The position numbers were made by a program, and so were the translations under genes. The notes below the pieces were generated by a model, which saw only the letters and a list, made by a program, of their open reading frames with translations, did no database searches and had not been told where the DNA came from. A stretch of 64,000 nucleotides of DNA from Agarophyton chilense. Taxonomy: Eukaryota > Rhodophyta > Florideophyceae > Gracilariales > Gracilariaceae. Where the stretch lies: positions 3,658,001 to 3,722,000 of the forward strand of contig JARGXX010000068.1 in NCBI GenBank assembly GCA_030374765.1. Direction: 5' to 3'. This document shows positions 53,790 to 64,000 of the stretch, piece after piece. Numbering within the stretch: the first letter of the stretch is position 1; each line of letters begins with the position of its first letter.

Positions 53790-54061
53790 TGGACCGTTTT
53801 AGCAACGCGACGCAAGAAATACGCCGGCGATGTCTCTATGGCCAGCGCTCAGAGGGCGTGGGAGTTTCCGTCCTCAGAAAAATCAATTGCCCTTCGGCGC
53901 CAGTGGTCAGCTCACGCATCCCCGCATCCCCGCAGGCGACAAAGACGCGACGTCTCGTCGCGCCCAATAGTACCGGGAGGAACAAACTGCTCGCGTCCCC
54001 TGGGTCAATCATGAGGCCATCTGGACTTCGCCGTGACGGTCGAATCCTAAAGAGGGAGATA

Positions 54062-54507
54062 TGTGGAGGAGCGATGATAACAGCTGAGCCCGGTAAGCTG
54101 CCGGGACCCGAAGGATCTTGCAGGTGACACGTGTACGGGTCGACCTCAGGTGGACGCGTGTAGATTAATAATTTATTTTAATGAGTGTAATAGAATAGCA
54201 GTAGAGTGCCAGGGAGATCTCAGCACCTCGCCAGTACTATTTACTTAGCTCGAGTGACGCTTCTCTCTTAGAGTACGGTAGGCACCGTTAGGATACTAAA
54301 TAACCCTCTTTGGTATACTAGTTCCACCCTTTGGTCTTCAAGCCATCGTTTCCGTAGCTCCAACATGTAGGACTACGCAGTAAACGCCAGCCCATTGCGT
54401 AAAGTACTCTGGGAGTGCCGCCGTCAAGGATTCGAACCTGAGGACCCGCTCTATTACGCTACCGCCGGTCGAGACCCGTACGCTAACCCAACAGTTATTT
54501 CGTTACA
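54062..54507 (+). repeat. 3' LTR of element B
   Basis: 446 bp, TGTGGAGGAG to CGTTACA, aligned with 44226-44692. The antisense T-arm-like motif is intact at 54425-54441. Confidence 0.9.
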
Positions 54508-55394
54508 GATTAAAAAAAGAGCGCGCATCACGAGCGTGAGGCTAAAGCGGCGGCAAGCGGAGCACTTCGATGCACGGCGAAGATGACGACACCACACATG
54601 ATTTCGTTTCGCGATGCGCGATTCTTTCTTTTGGTGAAGCGAAACGAGCGATGTAATGCGGATGCGTGATGAAATCATAAACGATAGCTGCGCAGATAGC
54701 TCGGTTTTTTGGTAAAACTGGGAGCGGGGGGACCAGGGGGCTGCCCAAGGGCGCTCGGTCAAGCCAAAGAGAGGAGGCGGTGACATCTTCTCCCGGCAAC
54801 AACACAGCGCCATGTGTTTTTAAACCAAAAAGTCTTCGCTGGTTGTAGCGCATGTCGGCTTCGACGCGCGCGATGGGGCGCCGCTGGAGCGCGTCGCCTT
54901 ACGCTTCATAACTTGGCTCCCAGTAAGCACCCCCCAAGGATTAACACGCCGCTCTCCCCCAACCCCTATCAATGCTTTCCTCGAGGACTGACAACGAAAA
55001 TGGCCCCTCGGACCTGGATAGTCAGTCCCCCTACCCCTATAAGTCTTTCTTATCGGCTGCCACCCAGCTGGAGGCAACTACCGGCAGCACACCCTCTTCA
55101 TAGTTCTCACTCGAACCCACAGAGGCCGACCGTCGCGTAGTTCGCCAACTACTCTCCCAGCGCGGTGCCTATAAGAAAAGAGGCTGGCTTCTCCTGCGAA
55201 CAACCGACCTCAACTTGACCGCTGTTCTGGTCCACGCCGGCGCCACAGACCTCGCTGTTCGTTAACTGTACGACTGTAAATTTGATCGAGAATGGCTCCT
55301 TCATGCAGACATTCTTCTTTATAAATGGTCTCCCCACCGCAGCAAGACGGCGCGATGGAATCCTAGGAACAAATAATTTGGGAAACCTTTTGCC
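54508..55394. other. Unassigned region right of element B
   Basis: About 890 bp without a recognised gene. Open frames on both strands (54454-54853 minus, 54814-55140 plus) lack family resemblance. Confidence 0.4.
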
Positions 55395-56544
55395 ATGGAG
55401 GATGATTCTGCAACTGCTGGACCCGAAAAGCTTCTGGTTTGTGTACATGACATGGATAATACCTCCGCAACCCATGTACATGTCATGTCTCTCATGAACC
55501 TTACAGAGAAAGGAGGCGGCGATCAGTACGTTATGGGAGCAGACAAAGCTCAAGTCTTTTTCGAGCCGTTTGATGTGGAAGATGGCATCAGAGCCCTTAA
55601 GAGTTTCCTAGAACCTTTTGATCCAGCAATTCGTTCCGCTTCTGTGTGTAGTTCCAAAGTTGTTCGCGATGCCCACAGCGACGCTTCTGTTTCACAGTTC
55701 CAAGGACCCTCTCAGTTATTAGATGAAGACGGCAAGGTGCGAAGCTCTCCACTCGCCAAAGAGCTGTGGATGTATTCCGTGTACGTTCCTGTAGCTGGCA
55801 CTAATTAAATTTAGGAAATGGAAAGCATGTCCGATGAACCACACGTTGTTTCCACTTTCAACTCACAGAAAACGAACGTGGAGGTTAGCAATCCACTCAC
55901 AACAGCCAAGCATCGTATGTATATTTAAATATTCAACAAAATGGCACTGTTCTTGACCTCCTGCGTGTATCAGATTAGCAACTCACTCACAACAGCCAAG
56001 CTTTTCATGCGTCGTTCAAGAGGAAACAATATGGTACTGTCGGGATCGCTCTGTGTTCTGATGTGTGCGGCTCCTGTGCTTGAGCAGCTGTGCGAGGGAA
56101 TCGGGGAATCCGTTTTGGCGCTACCAAGTTCTTTGCAAGATTTGGTACCCTGCTTCTACCGATTTCCACTGAAAGAGACTGATGGTGGGGCGAAAATGTA
56201 TTACATGGACTGCGAGAGTGCGCTACGGTACCAGGGAGAAGAAAAGAGACCAACGAAACGGTACTAACAAACGGCGGACGCTATCTACCGCACAAGCGGA
56301 GATAGCGCGAAATTTTTTGGACAAGCCCAAAGCCCATCGAGCTCTTGAACTGTGCGTCCACACCACTTCAAATTTTGCACATTCCAGGAACTTTTCTGAA
56401 ATGGTTTTGAAAACGGTTCACAGAATGTTAAAGGACCGGCTTGAAGTAAATACGCATCTCGATTCGCTTGTACCTGGTTCGGGCGGTTCCACAAGCTCTA
56501 CACTTGTTCGTCACAAAGAGGAGGAATGGAACGGACAGTGCTGA
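55395..56544 (+). other. Unrecognised coding-like block
   Basis: Successive plus-strand frames with protein-like composition: 55395-55808 (MEDDSATAGPEKLLVCVHDM; later FFEPFDVEDGIRALKSFLEP), 55941-56267 (ISNSLTTAKLFMRRSRG; LVPCFYRFPLKETDGG) and 56182-56544 (DKPKAHRALELCVHTTSNFA; EMVLKTVHRMLKDRL). The last pattern (KPxxHRxLE...F.H.R.FSE...E..HR.LK) is reminiscent of transposases of the TNP2/KDZ type, but this is a loose impression. The start codon at 55395 has the context GCCATGG. A 28-bp direct repeat (about 55883 and 55973) lies between the first two parts. It may be a decayed DNA transposon or a host gene with unseen introns. Confidence 0.3.
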
Positions 56545-58180
56545 GATGGGGCTGCGGAGGCTCCTGTTAGGAATCTATGGAATCGAATTAGACTACACGA
56601 CAATGGGTGCAGGTCAAATGCTGCAAGCTTTCAGAAAATAGATACGCGAGAGCTTTGGAGAATAGATCATAACGAAATTTTGTGAATTTGGACAAGTCAA
56701 TCTCCCGTGGGAACAACGCTTCGAAAGGGAGGCAGTTATTCAAGACCGAGGGGAATACCGACCTATCCATCACTTGAAGGGAATCCCCTAGCCGGAGTAG
56801 CACATCGCAAGAACTCAATGAGAGAGAGGAAAGCATATTGAGATGTTCCGGGGTACTAGATACGTATCAGTGGAGAAGTATTGTGGGTGACGGAGCGCTT
56901 ATGCGCACCAAACCGTTAAAGAGGGCGACGCAGTATCATTCATTGTTGAAGAAAACATGGTCGCAGATATTGTGGTACGTAAGCAGGATGACTGAGAAGA
57001 GTACAGCAACTTTTTGTGACACTTCGGATTGCAAAAGAGTGTGACGATGTAGTTTGGGGTTTTTTTGAAGCAGCTGGAAGGAGACCAGGGCGGTAGTACA
57101 TGCTCGCCAAATGAAAAGCAGCTCATGAGATTCGGAGAGGATGTGCGTCACTAGGGCTTGATTCACGTTTGTGACAATGGATGCCTATTCATGAAAGAAG
57201 AAGGCAAAGCCAAGCATAGTACCACGCCCGTGCATGGTGGGATGTACAAGGTACTTACGAGGATGGATGAAAACCCTCCCCATCTAGGTTAGATGAAAGG
57301 ACGATGGGGCCCATGCAAGAGGGGTGGATCTCAATTTTCGGTGATGTTGTTCTGGTTTTTGATGGTTTCCTACACCATTAGCAAGTGCAGTGATTGAGTG
57401 CCATTTTAGGGCACCAATGTACACAAAATTGCTTGTAGGGTAGTGAAAGGATTTCATTGGTCCCTTAAAATATGAAACCACTGTACTGAAAGTATATACT
57501 ATTGTTTTCCGAAGTACCGTACCAGTGCAATCCCTTACACACCATTATTATGGTTTGGAAGCGACTATCTACTCAAAGCCTGGCACCAGTCTTGGCTTAT
57601 ATCAAGCCACTAATCCCAAATTATCACACTGTTATATTTTAGCAGAAAACAAACAATTTGAAGCAGCCTCCCATAATTTCTCCTTTACCGAACCACCACA
57701 CGTCAGTTGGTGTTCCACTACTTCCTCGGAAGAAATCCAATATTTGCAAATCTGCGTATTATTATATGATGTAGCCCACCACCGCGATTTAGTGGTGCGG
57801 TACGCCTAGAACAAAACTTTACTTCGGAATTCCTCCCGCTTCGAGATTTGGGTTTTCTACCGCCCCATTGTTCACAGTGGTGCAATGATTACTTTTGGTG
57901 GTTCCGTATAATTACTTCCAGAGATAACGGATATGCAGAAACAATATAATTGTAGTAGTTTAGTGTCTTTTATAACTCTAGAATTCTAGTGGTTTAAGTT
58001 GGAATTTCATTGTTTCCTTGCAATTAAAAGTAGTACTGGACAACAGTAAGAATCGAAATTTACGATGCAGTGTAGTACAGAGACACTTTGAATTCAGAAA
58101 TATTTTCTTCCTTATTGATCCCGTCTCCGCTTTGTTGCTTTATAGCTGTATCCTCCGAATCGGAATTCGTGGGATTGGTA
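56545..58180. other. Unassigned region left of element C
   Basis: About 1.6 kb without a recognised gene. A 94-codon plus-strand frame at 57525-57809 has no family match. Confidence 0.4.
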
Positions 58181-61100
58181 CCCCCCTACTTAGCGTCGGC
58201 GCCCTGCGACGACAACCGTTCGATTGTAATAAGTGCAATCGGAGAAGGAAGTGGTAAACCGATAATGGAGCGCTGGTAAAGGCGAACTGGTTGGTGATAG
58301 AAATTAGCAACCTGAACGTAAATTGGGATACCTGGTTGGATTTGCATGAAGCCGTTGGAAAGGAGCGTGAGCTGTTTCCTACCCGTATGTTGATGGAATT
58401 GAATGAAGGGAAGGCCAGATGTTTTTGTGGTAACTGTAGCGTGGACTTCCGACATCGATGGAATTACAGCCTGGCGAACGATTCGCAACTTGTTCGAGGG
58501 AGTCTTCCGAGCGGTATCCGGTTTTGGTGTACGTTGATTGACTGGTACAGATGAATCGTATTTGGATGCAAGAAGAGCATTTAGTCGGGAATGGGACGAG
58601 AGGACCTTCCGATTCGGAAGGAGGATTCCCAACACGTATCGGTCTATAAAAAAAAGTGCCTGAAATGCAGCTGGCTGCCAGGTTGCTGGTTCCTGGAACC
58701 AATACTAGAGCACGGAGATTACCGACTGAGACCAGAAATAGGAGAATACCAATAATATTCATACAGTTCCGCGAAGCGTCTGGAATGTGAAGGACCGAAC
58801 GGAGAGTTAGTTCAGACTTCCAATGCAGTGGTAGATGCTGTTTGTGGATGAGATTCGGTTCCTCTCAGGTGTTCAGTACCCCTGTGGGAAGGCAAATGGC
58901 TATGGAACTCACACCAATGGAAAAACGCACTTTATATTTCGCGCTGTTTAACATTACGATAGGATCATCTGAACAGTATTCTCCTACCATGTAGAAAGAG
59001 ATCGGCTCAACCTAGTCTGATTACGGATTTTAGCCGTCAGGTTTTGTGAGGCTCTCTGTTCTCGAAGAGTCGTGCGCCTCTACGAACCTTCCTGTTCGTT
59101 TTCCGAGTTCGGTCCGTGTTCGTCAGCAAAAAAAGCAGAGGGAATGCATTTTGATCCACTGTTCGGAATCGTAAGTAACTTGTGGCGTATATTTTCCAGA
59201 CCCGAGTTCGAGCTGTTGCCGCTGGGACAAGGTGACCGAAAAAGGTAGTAACCCTCGTCGCAACGCTGCATGTAGTTCGCATCGAAAATGGCTAACAAAT
59301 CCGAACGGATTTCATGATTCGGCATCCGACAGTGATTCTTTTTCCGCGCAAGGAAAATCCGACACGGTTTGTCCAGCAATTTCCAAGCATTCCACACGGA
59401 TTTAGATGACTCGGCGGGGGGCGCAGGCGCTTGTGTAGGGATAGAAACCGTACGGTTATATGCAGTAGACGATGTAGACCTCGCTGGGATAGACGGGAGC
59501 GCACCGCCTTGGGAAAAGGCGAACAAATGCTCGAAGTTATCGATGTACTTCGCATCGAAAGAACTTTCGTCATTCAAAACTGAATACTGGGTGGAGTGCC
59601 AAGCGATTGTTTCGGTTGAGTCAGCCCAAACGGACTGTAACCTTGACGCGCAGTTGGCTTCACCGTACGACTCGGAGTATCGAGCGAAAGAGTTGTAACC
59701 AATAGCAGGCTGCGTCGTGAGGTGATTACGCACCTTAGACCGTATGGCTGAAAGAAGCCCTTCCACGAAGATGTAATTCAAACGCTGATCAGAAAAGACG
59801 TTGCCACACTGGAGTGCCTTTGTCCACAGTTCTTAGGCCTGTTTCGTTTCGGACAATCCCGACAACTGCCGGTAAAGGGTAAATTTGGCATACGCATCGG
59901 CAATGATCTCGTCCGTCTCGTACGTAGTCAACAAAAAGTTGAATACTTCCGCATGGGTGTTGACGGACACGAGGAGCTACAATTCTACAGAACCAGACTC
60001 TTCCAATATCCAAGATTGCATGACGTCGTCCGCTGGACAGTTAAAGAAAAACTGGAAGCACCAAAGCGCTGCAGATTCAGTAAATCCGTTTTTGTTGCAT
60101 CCAGTCTCGAAGCAATGGAGGAAATTCCGAACTGATACCGGATATGAACCAAATAAGGAATGTTTCTTCATCTGGACATTGGAATTCGTCTGATAGCAGG
60201 AGATCTTCCGAGCCACGCGGAAGTCGTATGTGTCCGTATGGTTACACAGACGGTGCGTACGGTAGTCGGCTACCTTGGCAAACAGCTCTTTCAAGAGCAT
60301 CACGAGCGTTACCGCAACCCTACCCAAGCGGGAATGATACCGGTCACATTAACCACGTAGGGAACTTCGGGATTTGGCGTCGTGTTCATCTTGGAATCTG
60401 CGTCCGAATACAGCGTCTGGCCGGAGTCCGAGTCCGAGTCGGAAGAATGGTGCCTCTTACGGCGTCTGCGGATTTTCCGCGCACGGTTTTTGCGATAGGA
60501 ATCGGAGGGCTCGCCCGACTTACCGAGTTGGCCGCGATGGTTCCTTCCATTTTCAGAGAAACTGTCAGACTCCCCGTGCGGATCTCTCTGGGGTGGGACT
60601 GCCGGAAGGCACACCTCCCGTCGGACCATTTGCGGGTCCCTCGTATCCAGTCGGTGTCTATCGGCGCGTTTGAGTTCCATATCCGTTTGGCTTGGATTAA
60701 ATTTGGAAAGGGGTAGATGCTCGATGGCAGCGCGGCCACCCTGAGCATTTCTTTTGGTATCCTCCGAATATTGTTCGTAGAGAATTCCGGGAACCACCCA
60801 TCAAATGAGAGGCGGGAGGTCCTTCCGTACAAGGTCAGGGATCCGCTCTTTTAGGTACTCTTCCACCGTCATGGGTACACGAACACGAGTATCCATTAGG
60901 AGTTGGGCGAGCACATAGGGCTCGAGCTCCTCCCTTAGCGCGCGCACAGAGCATGTTCCGAACGGTATTTGCTGCGCAAGAGTTTCATCTACAGGGGGAT
61001 GACCTGCAGTGCTCGCTGCGGGAATCAAATTCTTTCCGGACAGTGTAGCGGGTAAACGATAACAACCCCTACGGAATAGATATTCACAGTTCTCGAGTGG

Positions 61101-61231
61101 ACAGGCGCGGGCTTGCGCGGAGCTTCGAGCGCTCCGGCGACCAACCGAAGCGGCCTCAGAAACTGCGTGCGTTGGAGCCCAAGCAGACGGGGAGGGGTCT
61201 TTGTCAGCCATAACCGTACGGTTGTAAACAA
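58180..61231 (-). mobile_element. Ty3/gypsy element C, gag-protease part
   Basis: A minus-strand gypsy fragment related to A and B. Reading from 61231 leftward: a gag N-terminal part, a Ser/Arg-rich segment (60800-60400), a capsid-like region aligning with B (VLRKEL-like start near 60300, then YPVSVRNFLHCFETGCNKNG and ESAALWCFQFFFNCPADDV), and, at 58635-58186, sequence that aligns with the post-protease region of B (TSGLPFIQFHQHTGRKQLTL; NFYHQPVRLYQRSIIG). No LTR was recognised at either end. It is broken with many breaks and appears older than A and B. Confidence 0.75.
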
Positions 61232-61336
61232 GGCGATACAGTGGCGAAATTACGATCTGTTCTGAGTCTAGAGTTGAACTCGTGACTGCTTCTAAGCCGG
61301 TCGAGTGCGAATTATACTTCTAAGTCGGGAGACAAA
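61232..61336. other. Spacer between element C and copia copy 2
   Basis: About 100 bp; it contains GAGTTGAACTCGTGACT, weakly like an antisense tRNA T-arm. Origin unclear. Confidence 0.3.
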
Positions 61337-61886
61337 TGTGAGATAGTTCCTAAAATCACAATTGTACCGAGCGGTTGAGCGTCATGCGTGAGTGTACCAC
61401 ACGTACGCACGGAAACACCGGTTATCTGTAGGTTGAATGGGCAGTCGCTGCCACCAGGCACGATCAGGAACGTGCGGAAGGGAGGGACGGCTTGGAAACC
61501 TGTAGTACAACTCTTCGGAATAGCTGCTGATCTGGGCTGACGACGAAGGAGAAAGGCTAGGCGTGCTTACCGTTTCTTGCCAAGGATGGCAGCCGAGCTC
61601 AGGTAATTGCGGGCCTCGAGGCTTGAGCCGTACTGTAAAGCCTACCCTAGTCTAACTAAAAAAATGAAACAATTGCTAAAGCTGCACCAGTGTTCATCCA
61701 CATGTACCTATTACATCATCCGTTTTGCAATGGCGCGTTCTTTCTCATCCCATCGTTCACATTTCCAGCCTCTACATCTCTGTTCGGGTTGGAGGCAGCC
61801 CGACGTGGGCAGGTGGCCTTCAACAGCCTTGTCCACACCACCATCCGTTCAGTAGACAATTTCTGCTCATCCGCACGGTTCCGCCA
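61337..61886 (-). repeat. 3' LTR of copia copy 2
   Basis: TGTGAGATAG to TTCCGCCA on the plus strand; aligns with 8956-9508 with many substitutions (for example GGACGGCTTGGAAACCTG is shared). The inner border is placed where TG...CA fits. Confidence 0.6.
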
Positions 61887-64000
61887 ATATACTATTGTGA
61901 AGTCGGTGAGTGTTTCTAGTGTGTAGACGCAATGATCATGCTCGGAACGCTTGTATCTAAGTGACATGAGCAGTTTTTGGAGACCGTGGTTATAATAGTT
62001 TGCGGGTGGTGGTCATCCATATTGGTTGCATACGAGTCGTCCGTGCGTGCTCAATTATTTTATTGTTCCATCTAAATTGGGCATTTGTTTGACGTCCAAA
62101 GGTCGGTTATGTTGTTATGGCTCACGAAGGTACGCCGACTTTATATCAAAATGTTCCAGGGGTAGGTTAATTTTGGCGTACAGGACTAGGAGAATGCGTT
62201 GTGTTGTCCGATCAGCAGGGTGTAACATGGTATGTCGGAGATCGTAGTGGAGGCCTGGCTTCATCAGATCGCCTTTGAGATTGCAACAGGTTTTGCGTTG
62301 AATGATGTGTCCTTCTAACGAACGTTTATATCAATAAAGCATCATGAGAAATATGATCGCTTCGGGTGGCGGTTGAACGTCCTGTGGAAGCCACTGAATG
62401 CTGTCGTGCTCTTCGATGCTGTGAAGTTTTTGTTTTTGACCTACATTTCATCGTTCAGCGTCTGGTTCTCTGCGAATTTCTTCGATGTTAACTGTTGGAG
62501 GTGTGTTAAGGCGGACTTCTGTGGGGATTGGATGCGTATATGAAGGTTTCGTTTTGAATGCCTTATTGATTGTGTTGGCCGGATTCGCTTTCGAGTGGCA
62601 GGGATGGAAATCTTGGGCTTGTACTTGTTGACAGGTGTGGCTGCGAAGTTTTAGGGTGACGATTTGTTCCAATGATGTGAAAAACATGTATTGTGCCGGC
62701 TTGGCGCGGGCTTCGAGCTTTTTGTTGTTGCGTAGACAGGAACTGTGCCTAGCTGGCGGAAAGTGAATATGCTTTTAAGATTGGGAGTGTTTGTGTGCCA
62801 TTTGTGGTATGTGTGCCATTACAAACTTTTGGGTAGCACAAACGATAAAGAGCATATGGTAGTGACCATGTGTGGGTACGGGTTTGATGGCTCCACATAT
62901 GTCTGAGCTTACATAGGCTCCGGTGGGATACTGATGGTGCTTGCGCTTATGTGAGGCGGGTTGGCGTTTGCCTTTGGCACACGCGCTGCATTTGAGACGT
63001 ATATGGGTAGGTAACGTGGTTGGCATATTGGATACGTGTCGGCGGTTGGCTGCGAGAACCAGTTTGTGCGCATGAGCGTAGTTGAGTCGGATGTGCTACA
63101 TGTGCAGAGCCAGTTGAATTTTGGCCTGGCGTTGGCATATGTTCGGATGGGCGAGAGTGCGTAACAACTTTGTGTCGTTCTGTGGATATGTATGATGGGA
63201 CAGCGGAGGGGGGTAAGTCTGAATGTGTGCGTATGGGTTTTGTCGCAAATGTGTGGGGTGTCGAGGAGGCTTCATTGGTGCATGTGCGGGTGCTATTTAG
63301 CTTGTGCTTGGTCAATGGAAATGCCTGGGACGAAAGGGCCTGAGACTTATTTGAGTATATGACTTTTAGGGTGTAAGGGTTGTTGCGCCATGGTGACGTT
63401 GAAAGAACGGTGGAGGGGTTCTGTCTTGTGTTGATAATATATCATTTTTTGGCGGGGAATGCTACAAATTCATATCTGGTGGAGAGGTCATTTACTGAAA
63501 GTAGGCATTGTGGTTCGTGACGGCGTAAGAGCGTAGTGCTCTATTATTGGAGGTTTTCAGGTGCAGGATGCCACTGTGTGTGCCGTAAATCTGTTGTTGC
63601 GTTGAGGTTTATGTTAGGAGAGTATTAGAGAGTGGGCCTATCTCGGGAACTGGATGTAATATGTGAGTGGGGTGTGCTCCACAGTCAAGGACGAGCGTAC
63701 CAATGGTTTCCGTGTGGTATTCTGAAACGACTTCAACACTGTGTGGCGTTGCAGAGTTGGGGGGAGGGGGTGGGGCGGGGGGACAGAATGGAGAGATAGT
63801 GATGCAGCGGTGGTGGGAGATTGGAGAGTAGGTGCTGTGCGGCATTTGTGAGCCCTCCATGCATATAGTTGGCTTGTGCTTTGCTCACTCGGTATTTAAA
63901 ATGCTCCTGATCGTGGGATTGAGCATCAGTGTGGTTCCAGCGTATACCGAGGGCGTTGTAGTATGAACAGAGTGGATTAAATGGTATTCGGCGCACAGGG
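61337..64000 (-). mobile_element. Ty1/copia retrotransposon fossil, copy 2 (runs off the window)
   Basis: A second copy of the family at 8956-12605. The left end is a terminal repeat of about 550 bp (61337-61886). Then come reverse-transcriptase sequence (YKRSEHDHCVYTLETLTDFT), integrase parts (KCSACAKGKRQ; AYVSSDICGAIKPVPTHGHY near 63000-62880), protease (TLVLDCGAHPTHI, family: LDSGAS, near 63690) and the end of gag (VSKAQANYMHGGL) up to the window edge. It is broken with many breaks. Unlike copy 1 it lacks the LTR-bearing insertion. The 5' end and second LTR would lie beyond position 64000. Confidence 0.75.

Larger units (their letters stand above)
44226..54507 (+). mobile_element. Ty3/gypsy chromovirus-like element B
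   Basis: A 10.3-kb LTR retrotransposon with terminal repeats at 44226-44692 and 54062-54507 (TGTG(A/G)AGGAGCG to CGTTACA). The LTRs are about 94-95 percent alike by eye, apart from a 21-bp duplication in the 5' copy, so it is older than element A. Parts in order: primer-binding-site candidate, gag, pol (protease, reverse transcriptase, RNase H, integrase, chromodomain), minus-strand coding sequence and polypurine tract (ends AGAGGGAGATA at 54061). Flanks GGTTG and GATTA do not make a clear target duplication. It is broken, with about half a dozen or more breaks. A solo LTR of the family lies at 333-778. Confidence 0.92.

Noticed and set aside
54814-55140. 108-codon plus-strand frame next to element B
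   Set aside because: It is Pro/Ser/Arg-rich with no motif; overlapping minus-strand frames of equal quality suggest composition bias only.
57525-57809. 94-codon plus-strand frame
   Set aside because: No motif or homology recognised, and AT-rich surroundings make chance likely.

Overview
The window looks like a transposon-rich stretch of a nuclear genome from an intron-poor eukaryote. A handful of compact host genes sit in small islands between deeply nested mobile elements. The host genes are a fungal/animal-type C-8 sterol isomerase (ERG2) with one 60-bp GT-AG intron, a probable cohesin loader subunit (MAU2/SCC4), a RecQ helicase with an organelle-like presequence, an LRRC57-like leucine-rich repeat protein and a large two-domain Golgi-type glycosyltransferase. 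A red seaweed (florideophyte) would fit the intron-poor islands in a sea of LTR and DNA transposons, but this is an inference from style, not from a diagnostic marker. No rRNA, complete tRNA gene or CRISPR array was seen.

Layout. 0.25-2.54 kb: a pogo/Tigger-type transposase relic carrying a solo LTR, abutting a Tc1/mariner element with TA target duplications. 2.88-8.47 kb: first host island (ERG2, LRR protein, glycosyltransferase; the last two are divergent). 8.9-12.6 kb: a MITE end, then a Ty1/copia fossil on the minus strand, itself split by another LTR-bearing insertion. 12.6-15.7 kb: relics of a Tc1/mariner and a PIF/Harbinger transposase. 16.5-17.6 kb: two small unrecognised divergent genes. 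17.7-19.2 kb: 3' part of a Ty3/gypsy chromovirus with its LTR. 19.4-20.1 kb: a decayed methionine synthase (metE) pseudogene. 20.6-22.4 kb: a PF04827-type Harbinger fragment and AT-rich repeats. 23.0-29.3 kb: second host island (small acidic orphan gene, MAU2-like gene, RecQ; the last two are convergent).

29.6-30.1 kb is a MITE with palindromic ends. From about 30.9 to 42.4 kb a PIF/Harbinger transposase gene is split by a 10.3-kb Ty3/gypsy element (A) with 916-bp LTRs. 42.8-44.2 kb holds an unrecognised minus-strand coding-like tract. 44.2-54.5 kb is a second, older Ty3/gypsy element (B). 54.5-58.2 kb is mostly unassigned, with one unrecognised coding-like block. 58.2-61.2 kb is a third gypsy fragment (C, minus strand) and 61.3-64.0 kb a second copy of the copia family running off the window.

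The strongest candidate for something little described is that elements A and B both carry a long open frame on the strand opposite to gag-pol, between pol and the 3' LTR (631 codons in A), starting close to the 3' LTR. Such antisense extra ORFs are known from some plant Ty3/gypsy families; the proteins here match nothing I recognise. Other notable points are an antisense tRNA T-arm-like segment in the B-family LTR, a dispersed repeat forming the proximal promoter of ERG2, and the metE pseudogene.
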